A DNA stretch of 64,000 nucleotides from CAYXAA01 sp964462985 (GTDB lineage Bacteria; Pseudomonadota; Alphaproteobacteria; Rhizobiales; Stappiaceae), in NCBI GenBank assembly GCA_964462985.1, contig CAYXAA010000013.1, forward strand, positions 1 through 64,000, read 5' to 3'. Shown here in pieces: positions 8,404 to 18,094 of this stretch. Position numbers and translations under genes: made by a program. The notes beneath the pieces are model-generated. The model searched no databases. It was not told the DNA's origin and saw only the letters and a list, made by a program, of their open reading frames with translations. Positions within the stretch are counted from its first letter, which is position 1, and the number at the start of each line of letters is the position of its first letter.

Positions 8404-9263
8404 CCGAGGGCGAGGGCGGTCGCCCTGCGTCGGCGCAGGTGTCGTCGAACCTCAGGCAACGCTTCTTGTCAGCGCTCGTGCTCGGGCCGCTGACGCTGAT
8501 TCTCACCTGGCTCGGCGGGGCCGCCTTCTCCGTCTTGGCGGCGGCAGCCGGTATCATCCTCCTGTGGGAGTGGACGGTCATCATCGGCGCGGAGCGGCGC
8601 GCGCCGCCCATCATCACCGCCTTCATCGCGCTGGTGCTCGCCGGCGCGGCCGCGTCAGTGGGGGCAATCTCGTGGGCCCTGGCGATCGTGGCGACCGGCG
8701 CCATCGGCGTGGGTGTCCTCGGCGGTGGCAGGCGCCTGGCGCGCTGGACAGCCGAGGGGCTCGTCTATGCCGGGCTTGCGGTCATCACGCTTGTGGCGCT
8801 GCGCAACGGCAGTGAGGGCCTCGTGGCGGTGGTGTTCCTGCTGCTCGTGGTGTGGGCGACGGACATCGCCGCCTATTTCGTCGGTCGTGCGCTCGGTGGA
8901 CCGAAGCTTTGGCCGCGCGTTTCGCCGGGCAAGACCTGGAGCGGCGCCTGCGGCGGCGTCGTGGCCGCGCTCTTGATCGGAGCGGTTGCCGCCATCGTGC
9001 TCGGACGTCTGCCGGTCTGGTTCTGGCTTGCCGCCGCCTTCGCGCTCTCGGTCGCCTCGCAGGCCGGCGATCTGCTCGAATCGGCGCTGAAGCGGCGGTT
9101 CGGCGTCAAGGATTCCGGCCGGCTGATTCCCGGTCACGGCGGGTTGCTGGACCGGGTCGATGGACTGGTCGGGGCGGCCGTTGTCGGCTATGCCGTGGCG
9201 GTTGTTGCTGCGGGAAGTATCTCCGATCCGGTCGGCGGTGTCCTGGCCGGGCTGGGACGCTAG
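8400..9263 (+). CDS. cdsA: Phosphatidate cytidylyltransferase
   Basis: Integral membrane enzyme making CDP-diacylglycerol from CTP and phosphatidic acid, the branch point of phospholipid synthesis. The C-terminus carries the family signature (residues about 225-251: SALKRRFGVKDSG followed by HGGLLDRVD). Seven or eight hydrophobic segments are visible. The polar N-terminus of about 20 residues is slightly longer than in E. coli. The gene overlaps uppS by four bases. Confidence 0.96.
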   Translation: MTEGEGGRPASAQVSSNLRQRFLSALVLGPLTLILTWLGGAAFSVLAAAAGIILLWEWTVIIGAERRAPPIITAFIALVLAGAAASVGAISWALAIVATGAIGVGVLGGGRRLARWTAEGLVYAGLAVITLVALRNGSEGLVAVVFLLLVVWATDIAAYFVGRALGGPKLWPRVSPGKTWSGACGGVVAALLIGAVAAIVLGRLPVWFWLAAAFALSVASQAGDLLESALKRRFGVKDSGRLIPGHGGLLDRVDGLVGAAVVGYAVAVVAAGSISDPVGGVLAGLGR

Positions 9264-9355
9264 GCTGCGGGGCCGCCGGAACAACGCAACAGGCAGGCGG
9301 ATCGACGATGGTCAACGACCGGCCGTTCGGCGGTTTATGATGACAAGGACGGCGC

Positions 9356-10531
9356 ATGGCGCATGAACAGCCGCAACGACTGACGATTCTCGGCGCGACT
9401 GGCTCCGTCGGCGGCAGCACGCTCGATCTCGTCGCGCGCAATCCCGGCCGGTTCACCGTGACGGCGCTGACCGCTCGGCGCAACGCTGCCGCTCTGGCGG
9501 CGGCGTCACGTCGGGTCGGGGCCGGCCTCGCCGTGGTCGCCGATCCTGCGGCCTACGTCGAACTGAAGGAGCATCTCGCCGGAACCGGCATCGAAGCGGC
9601 GGCGGGCGAGGCCGCGGTTGCCGAGGCCGCAAGGCTCGACGCCGAGATCGTGGTGGCCGCCATCGTCGGTGCAGCCGGACTCGCGCCCACGCTGGCCGCC
9701 GTCGAGGCCGGGCAGACGGTGGCACTTGCCAACAAGGAATGCCTCGTTTGTGCCGGACCACTCGTCATGGCGGCAGCCCGTCGCTCGGGCGCCCGGATAC
9801 TGCCGGTCGATTCTGAGCACAATGCCATTTTTCAGGTGTTCGAGCGAGATAACGCCGACCAGATCGAGAAGGTGATCTTGACTGCGTCTGGCGGGCCGTT
9901 CCGATCCGCCTCGCTCGATGCGATGCGCCAGGTCACGCCGCAGGAGGCGCTGAAGCACCCGAACTGGACCATGGGCGCGCGGATCACCATCGACAGCGCC
10001 ACCATGATGAACAAGGGCTTCGAGGTGATTGAAGCCTTTTACCTGTTCCCGCTGGCGGTCGATCAACTCGACGTGCTTGTGCATCCGCAGTCGGTGGTGC
10101 ACGGTCTCGTGCAATATCGCGACGGGTCCTTGCTGGCGCAGCTCGGTGCGCCCGACATGCGCACGCCGATTGCCCACTGTCTGTCCTGGCCGCGGCGTAT
10201 GGAGGTTCCGGCACAGCGCCTTGATCTTGCCGCATTGGCCAAGCTCAGCTTTGAAGCGCCCGATCCGGTCCGGTTCCCGGCACTGCCGCTCGCCCGGTGG
10301 GCCATGACGAAGGGCGCGGGCGCGACGGCGGCATTGAATGCGGCCGACGAGGTGATGGTGGAGGCGTTTCTCGCCGAGAAGATCGGCTTCCTCGATATCG
10401 TCGGCACCGTTCAAGCTGTGCTGGACAGGCTCGATGCCAGCGGCGCGCTCGGCATTCCGGCAACGATCGGAGACGTGATGGAAATTGACGGCAGCGCGCG
10501 GAGGTTGGCGCGCGAGATCGGCGGGATCTAG
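9356..10531 (+). CDS. dxr: 1-deoxy-D-xylulose 5-phosphate reductoisomerase
   Basis: Catalyses the first committed step of the MEP isoprenoid pathway, converting DXP to MEP with NADPH. The N-terminal Rossmann motif is GATGSVGGSTLDL (residues 11-23). The metal and substrate site is seen in VDSEHNAIFQ and in the loop ASGGPFRS, with the MNKGFEVIEA stretch following. The 391-residue length is typical. It follows cdsA by 92 bases and supplies precursors for UppS. Confidence 0.97.
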   Translation: MAHEQPQRLTILGATGSVGGSTLDLVARNPGRFTVTALTARRNAAALAAASRRVGAGLAVVADPAAYVELKEHLAGTGIEAAAGEAAVAEAARLDAEIVVAAIVGAAGLAPTLAAVEAGQTVALANKECLVCAGPLVMAAARRSGARILPVDSEHNAIFQVFERDNADQIEKVILTASGGPFRSASLDAMRQVTPQEALKHPNWTMGARITIDSATMMNKGFEVIEAFYLFPLAVDQLDVLVHPQSVVHGLVQYRDGSLLAQLGAPDMRTPIAHCLSWPRRMEVPAQRLDLAALAKLSFEAPDPVRFPALPLARWAMTKGAGATAALNAADEVMVEAFLAEKIGFLDIVGTVQAVLDRLDASGALGIPATIGDVMEIDGSARRLAREIGGI

Positions 10532-10703
10532 CCGGAGCTGCGACAAGCTGTGGCCCGCCTTGAGCCGGAATAGTTGATTGATTGCAACTGCATCGATGTG
10601 ATCGCGGCTTCTTCAACGGCACTTCGAGAAGATTGGTCAATCGGCCGCAATTGATTATTTACCAGGTTGTCCGAGACTGATCATCGGACCAGGAGGGAAG
10701 AGT

Positions 10704-11840
10704 ATGGAGTTGTTCAACTCGGTCTTCGGGATGGCCGCGGGCTACATCCTGCCGTTCCTCTTCGTCCTGACCGTCGTTGTGTTCTTCCATGAGCTCGGCC
10801 ATTTCCTGGTTGCCCGCTGGTGCGGCGTGCGGGTGACGGCCTTTTCCGTCGGGTTCGGCCCGGAGCTGATCGGAATGACGGACCGCCACGGCACCCGCTG
10901 GAAGGTGGCGGCGATTCCGCTTGGCGGCTACGTCAAGTTCGCCGGGGACGAGAATGCCGCGAGCGTACCCGACCGCGAGCGCCTCGCCGCCATGACGGAG
11001 GACGAACGCAAGGACACGTTCCTTGAGAAGAGCGTCGGACGGCGCGCGGCGATCGTGGCCGCCGGACCGATTGCGAATTTCCTTCTGGCGATCGTTATCT
11101 TTGCCGGCCTTTTCGCGCTTTACGGCAAGGCCGAGATCGCTCCGAAGATCGATGCGGTCCAGACCGGTAGCGCCGCGGAGGTCGCCGGGCTGAAGCCTGG
11201 CGACGTTGTTCTGGAAATCGACGGGCGTCCGATCGCAAGCTTCTCGGAGCTGCAGCGCGTGGTCTCGACCAGTGCGGACATTCCGTTGCAGGTGACGATC
11301 GATCGCGGCGGCGAGATCCTGACAATCGAGGCGACACCGGAGCGCCGTGAAATCACCGACCGTTTCGGCAACGTCCAGAAGGTCGGCCTGCTCGGCATCC
11401 AGCGCAGCCCCGCTCCCGAGGATGTGGTGGTCCGCCGCTATTCGCCGGTCGAGGCCGTCGTCGAGGGCGCCCGGGAGACGTGGTTCATCGTCGAGCGCAC
11501 CGGCACGATCGTCGCCGGCATGGTCGCCGGCCGTGAATCGGCAGATCAGCTCGGCGGACCGCTGCGCGTGGCTCAGATCTCCGGACAGGTCGCAACGCTG
11601 GGCTTCACGGCCTTGCTCAATCTGGCCGCGGTGCTGTCGGTATCGATCGGACTGCTCAATCTGCTGCCGATTCCCTTGCTCGATGGCGGCCACCTCCTGT
11701 TTTACGCGGCCGAGGCGATCCGTGGACGACCTCTCAGCGAGCGGGTTCAGGATGTCGGTTTCCGCATCGGCATCGCCATCATCCTGCTCCTGATGATCTT
11801 CGGGACGTGGAATGACGTGGCGCATCTGGCAACGCTCTAG
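10704..11840 (+). CDS. rseP: Site-2 intramembrane metalloprotease RseP
   Basis: An inner-membrane zinc protease that cleaves transmembrane anti-sigma factors and signal-peptide remnants. The first transmembrane helix carries the zinc motif HELGH (residues 29-33). A periplasmic PDZ domain (about 125-205, AAEVAGLKPGDVVLEIDGRP) follows, and a late helix has the LDGG motif (IPLLDGGHLLFY) with the third metal ligand. The 378 residues contain one PDZ domain where E. coli RseP has two, as is usual in rhizobia. AGGAGG lies upstream of the start. Confidence 0.95.
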   Translation: MELFNSVFGMAAGYILPFLFVLTVVVFFHELGHFLVARWCGVRVTAFSVGFGPELIGMTDRHGTRWKVAAIPLGGYVKFAGDENAASVPDRERLAAMTEDERKDTFLEKSVGRRAAIVAAGPIANFLLAIVIFAGLFALYGKAEIAPKIDAVQTGSAAEVAGLKPGDVVLEIDGRPIASFSELQRVVSTSADIPLQVTIDRGGEILTIEATPERREITDRFGNVQKVGLLGIQRSPAPEDVVVRRYSPVEAVVEGARETWFIVERTGTIVAGMVAGRESADQLGGPLRVAQISGQVATLGFTALLNLAAVLSVSIGLLNLLPIPLLDGGHLLFYAAEAIRGRPLSERVQDVGFRIGIAIILLLMIFGTWNDVAHLATL

Positions 11841-12044
11841 GGCCGGCAGTGGGTCGCAATGGAGGGTCGGCGTGACAACCGGGCAACGCTCAACGAGGAA
11901 AATCAGCTGGGGTCCGCTGATCGGTTGCGTCGCCGGTAAAAGCCTGTAAAACGGCTGACGGTATTGAAGAATCTTGCAATCTGGTTCGGGCGTGCGTGCC
12001 CGGGCGAACCGGATCGGAAACAAGAGAAAAGGCGTAGCGTCTTT

Positions 12045-14465
12045 ATGCAGCGTGTGCAGAATTTGACCCGGGCAATCGTGGTTGCGACGGCGATGCTCCT
12101 TCCCGGCTCGCTCGTCCCGTTCGGCGTACCGTTGCTCGGCATCCAGCAGGCGGACGCAGCCGTTGCCAGCAGGATCGTGGTTCGCGGCAACACCCGAATC
12201 GATGCCGCAACCGTCGAAAGCTATCTGACCATCCGTCCGGGCCGCCAATACGGCCCTGCCGACGTCGATGAATCGCTGAAGACGCTCTACGCCACCGGTT
12301 TGTTCGAGGATGTCTCGATCTCCCAGCAGGGCGGCTCCCTAGTCATCACCGTTAAGGAGAACCCGATCATCCAGCGCGTGTCCTTCGAGGGCAACCGGCG
12401 CCTTTCCGACCAGACGCTTCAGGGGGTTGTGCGGACCAGTGAAAGCTCGATGCTGACGCGGGCGAGGGTTCAGTCGGACGTGCAGAGCATCCTCGAGGCG
12501 TATCGCCGTTCCGGCCGCTACCGCGCCTCTGTCGAGCCGAAGATCATCGATCGCGGCAACGGACGTGTTGACCTCATCTTCGAGATCTATGAAGGCGACA
12601 AGACCGGCGTCGAGCGCATTACCTTTATCGGCAACCATCATTTCAGCGACGGCCGTCTGCGCGACGTGATCCGCACCCGCGAAAGCGGCCTGCTGAGCTT
12701 CCTGCGCACCACCGACACCTATGATCCCGACCGGCTCGAGGCCGACCAGGAGCTGCTGCGTCGCTTCTATTACCGGCATGGTTATGCCGATTTCCGTATT
12801 ATTTCAGCGGTCGCGGACCTCGATCGCGAAAACAATGTCTTCTACGTCACCTTCACCGTGGAGGAAGGCGAGAAGTACAGCTACGGCGACATTGACATCC
12901 AGACGTCGCTGTCCGCTGTCGATCCCGAGGCGCTTCGCTCCAAGTTGAAGACCCGCCCGGGCAGAACCTACTCCTCGCTCGACGTCGAGAAGACGCTTGA
13001 GGACCTCACGGTGGCCGTGTCGCAGGACGGCTATGCCTTTGCCGAGGTTCGACCGCGTGCCAGCCGCGACTATGAAAACCACACCATCTCGATCTCCTAT
13101 TACATCGAGGAAGGGCCGAGGGCCTATGTCGAACGGATCAACATCCGCGGCAACGAGCGTACCCGGGAATACGTGATCCGCCGCGAGTTCGATATCGCCG
13201 AGGGCGATGCCTACAACCGCGTGCTGATCGACAAGGCCGAGCGGCGCCTGCGCAACCTGGGCTTCTTCAAGAATGTCCGGATCTCGACCGTACGCGGCAG
13301 CAGCCCGGACCGTGTCGTCATCAACGTCGACGTCGAGGAGCAGCCCACCGGTGAGATCTCGTTCGGTGTAGGCTACTCGACCGCGGACGGCATCATCGGC
13401 GATATCACGCTGACGGAAAAGAACTTCCTCGGTCGCGGCCAGTACGTGCGCGCCAAGGTCGGTGCAGGCGAGGATACCGAAACCTACGAGTTCGCCTTCA
13501 CCGAGCCGTTCTTCCTCGGGCGCCGCCTGTCGCTGTCGCTGGACGTCTACCGCCGTGTGTATGACGCGAACGAATACCGCTCCTATGACGAAGACACGAT
13601 CGGCGGTGGCTTCACCTTCGGCCTGCCGCTGATCGAGGATCAGTTGACGCTGAACCTTGGCTACAAGATCTTTAATCAGGACATCGGCTACAGCTGCTCC
13701 GGCACGGGCTCCCTCGTCGACAACGCCGGCCTGCCCTGCATCACCAACCTGTCGGCACCGATCCAGCGTGATATTGGCGAGAGCCTGACCTCTGCGGTGA
13801 GCTGGGGCCTAGTCTACAACACCTTGGACAACAACCAGAATCCGCGTGACGGCATTTACGCCCGGTTCAATCAGGAATTCGCCGGTGTCGGTGGCGATAC
13901 CAACTACATAAAGACCACGGTCGAGGGCCGGATCTATCGCGAGATCCTTCCGGAGTACGGTGTCGTCGGCAGCCTTCGGGCCGGGGGCGGCTACGTCAAC
14001 GCGCTTGGCGACGATCTCCGCGTGTCAGACCAGTTCCATCACTCGAGCAACTGGCTGCGCGGCTTCGAGAACAACGGCATCGGCCCGCGTGACGCGGTCA
14101 CCGACGACGCGCTTGGCGGCCGGTTCTATGTCTATGCCTCGGCCGAGGCGGAATTCCCGCTGCCGATGATTCCGCAGGAGTTCGGCCTGTCGGGTGCGGT
14201 ATTCGCAGATGTCGGTTCGCTGTGGGACGCCGATCCGAGCGTGCGGGACTGCGTCGAGAATCCGGCGTCCTGTCCGGGTGTCGATCCGGCAACGCCGAAC
14301 CGTTCGGTTATCAACGACGGATTCGATCCTCGGGCCTCGCTCGGCTTCGGTCTCCGCTGGCAGTCGCCGTTCGGACCACTGCGTGCCGACTTCGCCTGGC
14401 CGGTCCTCAAGGAATCGGGCGACGAGACCCAGTTCTTCCGGCTGAGCGGCGGCACGCGGTTCTGA
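12045..14465 (+). CDS. bamA: Outer membrane protein assembly factor BamA
   Basis: The Omp85-family core of the BAM complex, which inserts beta-barrel proteins into the outer membrane. The protein has a signal peptide (residues 1 to about 36, ending ADAAVA), five POTRA repeats (about 38-385, for example SRIVVRGNTRIDAATVESYL) and a C-terminal 16-strand barrel ending in Phe (GGTRF), the BAM recognition residue. The start ATG 12045 gives a normal signal peptide; an in-frame TTG at 11964 would add a charged, non-secretory extension. No skp/ompH gene lies between bamA and lpxD, as is common in rhizobia. Confidence 0.96.
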   Translation: MQRVQNLTRAIVVATAMLLPGSLVPFGVPLLGIQQADAAVASRIVVRGNTRIDAATVESYLTIRPGRQYGPADVDESLKTLYATGLFEDVSISQQGGSLVITVKENPIIQRVSFEGNRRLSDQTLQGVVRTSESSMLTRARVQSDVQSILEAYRRSGRYRASVEPKIIDRGNGRVDLIFEIYEGDKTGVERITFIGNHHFSDGRLRDVIRTRESGLLSFLRTTDTYDPDRLEADQELLRRFYYRHGYADFRIISAVADLDRENNVFYVTFTVEEGEKYSYGDIDIQTSLSAVDPEALRSKLKTRPGRTYSSLDVEKTLEDLTVAVSQDGYAFAEVRPRASRDYENHTISISYYIEEGPRAYVERINIRGNERTREYVIRREFDIAEGDAYNRVLIDKAERRLRNLGFFKNVRISTVRGSSPDRVVINVDVEEQPTGEISFGVGYSTADGIIGDITLTEKNFLGRGQYVRAKVGAGEDTETYEFAFTEPFFLGRRLSLSLDVYRRVYDANEYRSYDEDTIGGGFTFGLPLIEDQLTLNLGYKIFNQDIGYSCSGTGSLVDNAGLPCITNLSAPIQRDIGESLTSAVSWGLVYNTLDNNQNPRDGIYARFNQEFAGVGGDTNYIKTTVEGRIYREILPEYGVVGSLRAGGGYVNALGDDLRVSDQFHHSSNWLRGFENNGIGPRDAVTDDALGGRFYVYASAEAEFPLPMIPQEFGLSGAVFADVGSLWDADPSVRDCVENPASCPGVDPATPNRSVINDGFDPRASLGFGLRWQSPFGPLRADFAWPVLKESGDETQFFRLSGGTRF

Positions 14466-14495
14466 TCGCGGCCCACCGGTCGACGAACTACGATC

Positions 14496-14527
14496 CGGCC
14501 GCCGGCCTTTCGGCGGCCGTTTCCTTT
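14496..14527 (+). terminator. Terminator after bamA
   Basis: CGGCCGCCG (14496-14504), 6-base loop, CGGCGGCCG (14511-14519), then TTTCCTTT. It lies between bamA and lpxD, so part of lpxD transcription may arise independently. Confidence 0.75.
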
Positions 14528-14538
14528 GAGATGCAGCC

Positions 14539-15579
14539 ATGAACGATCCCGTCTTCTTCGCCCCGTTCGCCGCCGTGACCGTCGCCGAGATCGCCGGATG
14601 GGTTGGGGCGGAATTGCCGCGTGGCGGTGGCGATACGCGGATCAGCGCGGTCGGCCCGCTGGATGACGCCGGCCCGGGCTGCCTGGTGTTCCTGGACAAT
14701 CCGAAATACGTCACGCTGCTTGGCGCCACCGAAGCTGCCGCCTGTCTGGTCGCACCGAAGCACGCAGGCAAAGTGCCGGATGCGGTCGTCCCGATCGTGG
14801 CGGCCGAACCCTATCGCGCGTGGGCAATGGTGCTCGCCCGCCTCTATCCCGATGCCGCGCGCCCCCAAGGCATCACCCGCTGTAGCGGGATCTCGCCGCA
14901 GGCGCTGGTCGATCCGACAGCCAGCATCGAGCCCGGCGCGGCGATCGAGGCCGGAGCGGTGGTTGGTCCCGGAGCCGAAATCGGGCAGGGCACCCGCATT
15001 GCCGCCGGGGCCGTGATCGGTCCCGGTGTCAGGATCGGGCGCGACTGCAACATCGAGGCCGGCGTCACCATCCAGGCCGCCCTGATCGGCAATCGGGTGA
15101 TCCTGCATCCGGGCGTGCGCATCGGGCAGGATGGCTTCGGCTTCGCCATGGGCCCGCGCGGACATCTGAAGGTGCCGCAGGTCGGCCGGGTGATCATTCA
15201 GGATGATGTCGAGATCGGCGCCAACACCACCGTCGACCGCGGTGCCAACCGCGACACGGTGATCGGCGAAGGGACGAAGATCGACAACCAGGTCCAGGTC
15301 GGACACAACGTCGTCATCGGTCGCCACTGTGTCATCGTCGCCCAGGTCGGCCTGTCGGGCAGTTGCCGGCTCGGAGATTTCGTCGCCATCGGCGGGCAGA
15401 GCGGGGTCAAGGGTCACGTTACCATCGGCACCGGCGCGCAGATTGCCGCCGTCAGTGCCGTAGAGGATGACGTACCGCCGGGCGGGCGCTACGGCGGCGT
15501 GCCGGCCAAGCCGGTCAAGCTCTGGTTCCGGGAAGTGACCGCGCTGCGCCAACTTGCCGAGCGGGGGGCGAAAGGGTGA
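14539..15579 (+). CDS. lpxD: UDP-3-O-acylglucosamine N-acyltransferase
   Basis: Adds the N-linked hydroxyacyl chain to UDP-3-O-acylglucosamine, the third step of lipid A synthesis, using acyl-ACP. An N-terminal uridine-binding domain (1-110) precedes a left-handed beta-helix of hexapeptide repeats (about 115-310; for example GAAIEAGAVVGPGAEIGQG). The catalytic His is in the VQVGHNVVIG segment. The 346-residue length is standard. It begins the lpxD-fabZ-lpxA-lpxI-lpxB group. Confidence 0.96.
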   Translation: MNDPVFFAPFAAVTVAEIAGWVGAELPRGGGDTRISAVGPLDDAGPGCLVFLDNPKYVTLLGATEAAACLVAPKHAGKVPDAVVPIVAAEPYRAWAMVLARLYPDAARPQGITRCSGISPQALVDPTASIEPGAAIEAGAVVGPGAEIGQGTRIAAGAVIGPGVRIGRDCNIEAGVTIQAALIGNRVILHPGVRIGQDGFGFAMGPRGHLKVPQVGRVIIQDDVEIGANTTVDRGANRDTVIGEGTKIDNQVQVGHNVVIGRHCVIVAQVGLSGSCRLGDFVAIGGQSGVKGHVTIGTGAQIAAVSAVEDDVPPGGRYGGVPAKPVKLWFREVTALRQLAERGAKG

Positions 15580-15752
15580 ATGATCGCCGTCGTACGAGTA
15601 TCGTCAGCAATGGCACCGGATTGACAGCGTCCAACCGATTGTGCCGCGGAATTGCACCGATGCTCGCGCTGGGGCGGATTGTGCATTAGGGAGTGCGGCC
15701 GGGCGACTCTCATCGGGAAACGAGGCGCCGGCCGAGGCTAAGGGATCGAAGA

Positions 15753-16220
15753 ATGAGCGAGGACGATAGCAACCGGACCCTGGAAAGCGCGGACATCATG
15801 CGGATCATGGAGCTGCTTCCGCACCGGTATCCGTTTCTGATGGTCGACCGCATTATCGAGATGGACGGGGACGAGTCCTGCATCGGAATCAAGAACGTCA
15901 CGTCCAACGAGCCGCATTTCCTCGGACATTTCCCGAATCGGCCGGTGATGCCCGGCGTGCTCCTGATCGAAGGGATGGCCCAGACCGCCGGTGCTCTGTG
16001 CATTCATGCCCGCGGCAAGGAGCGCAGTCCTTCTCTGGTCTATTTCATGACAATCGACCGCTGCAAGTTCCGCAAGCCCGTGGTGCCCGGCGACCAGGTC
16101 GAGTATCACGTCAGGAAGATCCGGAACCGGTCCAACATCTGGAAATTCGACGCAGCGGCACTGGTTGCCGGAGCCAAGGTCGCGGAGGCCGAGATCAGCG
16201 CGATGCTTGTCGACAACTGA
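15753..16220 (+). CDS. fabZ: 3-hydroxyacyl-[acyl-carrier-protein] dehydratase FabZ
   Basis: Hot-dog-fold enzyme that dehydrates 3-hydroxyacyl-ACP in fatty acid elongation and competes with LpxA/LpxD for the substrate, hence its place in the lipid A cluster. The catalytic His lies in GHFPNRPVMPGV and the catalytic Glu in LLIEGMAQ; the N-terminal LLPHRYPFLMVDR is also diagnostic. I chose ATG 15753 (155 residues) because AGGGA lies 7 bases upstream; the frame from 15693 adds an Arg-rich extension with no support. Confidence 0.96.
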   Translation: MSEDDSNRTLESADIMRIMELLPHRYPFLMVDRIIEMDGDESCIGIKNVTSNEPHFLGHFPNRPVMPGVLLIEGMAQTAGALCIHARGKERSPSLVYFMTIDRCKFRKPVVPGDQVEYHVRKIRNRSNIWKFDAAALVAGAKVAEAEISAMLVDN

Positions 16221-16229
16221 GGCCAGTCC

Positions 16230-17033
16230 ATGGCGATCATTCATCCGACCGCCGTCGTCGAGGACGGCGCACAACTGGCCGAAGACACGATCGTCGGCCC
16301 GTTCTGTCATGTCGGGCCGGAGGCCGTCCTCGCCGAAGGGGTAGAGCTGAAATCCCATGTCGTTGTGGCCGGAACCACCCGGATCGGGGCGCGGACGGTC
16401 ATCTTCCCCTTCGCTTCCGTCGGCCATCAGGCCCAGGATCTGAAGTACCGCGGCGAGGCCTCACGCCTCGAAGTCGGCACGGATTGCATCATTCGCGAAG
16501 GTGTCACGCTTAACCCCGGCACGGCCGGTGGCGGCGGCGTCACCGTGATCGGTAATCGCTGTGCCTTTCTTGCCAATTCCCACGTCGGCCATGACTCCCG
16601 GCTGGGCGACGGCATCATCCTGTCGAACAACGTCATGATCGCCGGCCACGTCACGGTCGGAAACCATGTGATCTTCGGCGGCGGGTCGGCCGTGATCCAG
16701 TTCACCCGGGTCGGCGATCACGCCTTCGTCGGCGGGCTTGCCGGTCTCGAGAACGACCTCATCCCCTTCGGAATGGTGATGGGCAACCGTGCGCGGCTGT
16801 CCGGGCTCAATCTCGTCGGGCTGAAGCGGCGCAATTTCCCGCGCGATCAGATCCACGCGCTGCGTGCGGCCTACAAGGCGCTGTTCGAGGATGAGACCGG
16901 CACCCTGCGGCAGCGGGCAGAGAAGTTGCGCGAGACCCAGTCCGATGAGCCACTGGTCCGCCAGGTCCTCGATTTCATCCTCGTTGACGACGAGCGGAGG
17001 TTCTGCACCCCCCGCTCCGGGCAGGACGCCTGA
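16230..17033 (+). CDS. lpxA: UDP-N-acetylglucosamine acyltransferase
   Basis: Catalyses the first step of lipid A synthesis, transferring 3-hydroxyacyl from ACP to the 3-OH of UDP-GlcNAc. The N-terminal two thirds are hexapeptide beta-helix repeats (AIIHPTAVVEDGAQLAEDT onward) with the catalytic His in NSHVGHDSRLGDG. The C-terminal helical region contains LKRRNFPRDQIHALRAAYKA. At 267 residues it is normal length. It starts 9 bases after fabZ, so the two are probably coupled. Confidence 0.97.
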   Translation: MAIIHPTAVVEDGAQLAEDTIVGPFCHVGPEAVLAEGVELKSHVVVAGTTRIGARTVIFPFASVGHQAQDLKYRGEASRLEVGTDCIIREGVTLNPGTAGGGGVTVIGNRCAFLANSHVGHDSRLGDGIILSNNVMIAGHVTVGNHVIFGGGSAVIQFTRVGDHAFVGGLAGLENDLIPFGMVMGNRARLSGLNLVGLKRRNFPRDQIHALRAAYKALFEDETGTLRQRAEKLRETQSDEPLVRQVLDFILVDDERRFCTPRSGQDA

Positions 17034-17077
17034 TGCATGGCGGTGAGCGGACGTTCGAGCACGGTGCCTGACCTGCG

Positions 17078-17941
17078 ATGAATCGGGGCATTGCCAGGGA
17101 CGATCCGCCTGTTGCTGTCATCTGTGGCGGCGGAACCGTGCCTCTGGCGGTGCTGGAGGCCGCGCGACGGGCCGACCGCAAGGTTCTGGTGATCGGCATT
17201 GAGGGCGAGGCCGGCCCCGAACTGGACAGCTTCTCTCCGATACGGCTTGGGTGGGGACAAATTGGCAAGCTGTTCAATACTCTGGACAAGACCGGATGTC
17301 GCGAGATCGTGCTGATCGGCAGCGTCGATCGCCGCCCGGATTTTCGCTCGATCGTGGGTGATCTCGGCACGATGCGGCGCCTTCCGCGCATCCTGAGCGC
17401 CCTGATCGGTGGCGACGACAGTCTGCTCGTCAAGGTGATACGCCTGTTTGAGGAAGATGGCTTCGAGGTCATTGGTGCACAGGATCTCGCGCCGGATCTG
17501 GTTTCGACCGCCGGCGCCATGGTCGGCGCTCCCCCCGAGGGCGACGTCAGGCGGGACCTGGAGGTAGCGGAGCGGGCCGCCGCAGAGCTCGGACGGCTCG
17601 ATATCGGCCAGGGGGCGGTTGCGGTTGGCGGGCGTGTGGTCGCACTGGAGGCGGCGGAAGGAACGGACGCCATGCTGGAGCGCTGTGTCGAGCTGCGCCG
17701 GATCGGCCGTATCCGGGCCAAGGGGAAGGCGGGGGTGCTGGTGAAGCGCGCAAAGCCCGGGCAGGATTTGCGCGTCGACCTGCCGACGATCGGTCCGCAT
17801 ACGATCGAGCGCGCCGCCGCCGCCGGGCTTGCCGGTATCGCGGTCGAGGCGGGCAGGGTGCTGATCGCCGATCGACCTCGGACCATTGATGCTGCGAAGA
17901 AGGCCGGTCTCTTTCTCTGGGGTATGTCGCCGTCGGGATGA
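17078..17941 (+). CDS. lpxI: UDP-2,3-diacylglucosamine diphosphatase LpxI
   Basis: Hydrolyses UDP-2,3-diacylglucosamine to lipid X and UMP. LpxI (formerly DUF1009) is the alphaproteobacterial substitute for the unrelated LpxH. Recognisable segments are the N-terminal VAVICGGGTVPLAVLEAA nucleotide-like loop, the SFSPIRLGWGQIGKLF motif, IGSVDRRPDF and the C-terminal DLPTIGPHTIERAAAAGLAG. The protein has 287 residues. Its place between lpxA and lpxB is the standard rhizobial arrangement and supports the assignment. Confidence 0.95.
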   Translation: MNRGIARDDPPVAVICGGGTVPLAVLEAARRADRKVLVIGIEGEAGPELDSFSPIRLGWGQIGKLFNTLDKTGCREIVLIGSVDRRPDFRSIVGDLGTMRRLPRILSALIGGDDSLLVKVIRLFEEDGFEVIGAQDLAPDLVSTAGAMVGAPPEGDVRRDLEVAERAAAELGRLDIGQGAVAVGGRVVALEAAEGTDAMLERCVELRRIGRIRAKGKAGVLVKRAKPGQDLRVDLPTIGPHTIERAAAAGLAGIAVEAGRVLIADRPRTIDAAKKAGLFLWGMSPSG

Positions 17942-18094
17942 ACCCTCGAATTGGCCTTTACGGATTCGCAGATCCTTGCGTTTCGCGTCGATGCGGCTTC
18001 TACCGGGCGGGGAAGCTGGCTGGAAAGCACGTTGATCGAAAAGCATTGTGATGCGGGCCGGCCACCCCGCTGCAGATGAGAAGACGGAGTCGCT

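Noticed and set aside
11964..12044. TTG start giving a 27-residue BamA extension
   Set aside because: It would place charged residues before the signal peptide and block normal export.
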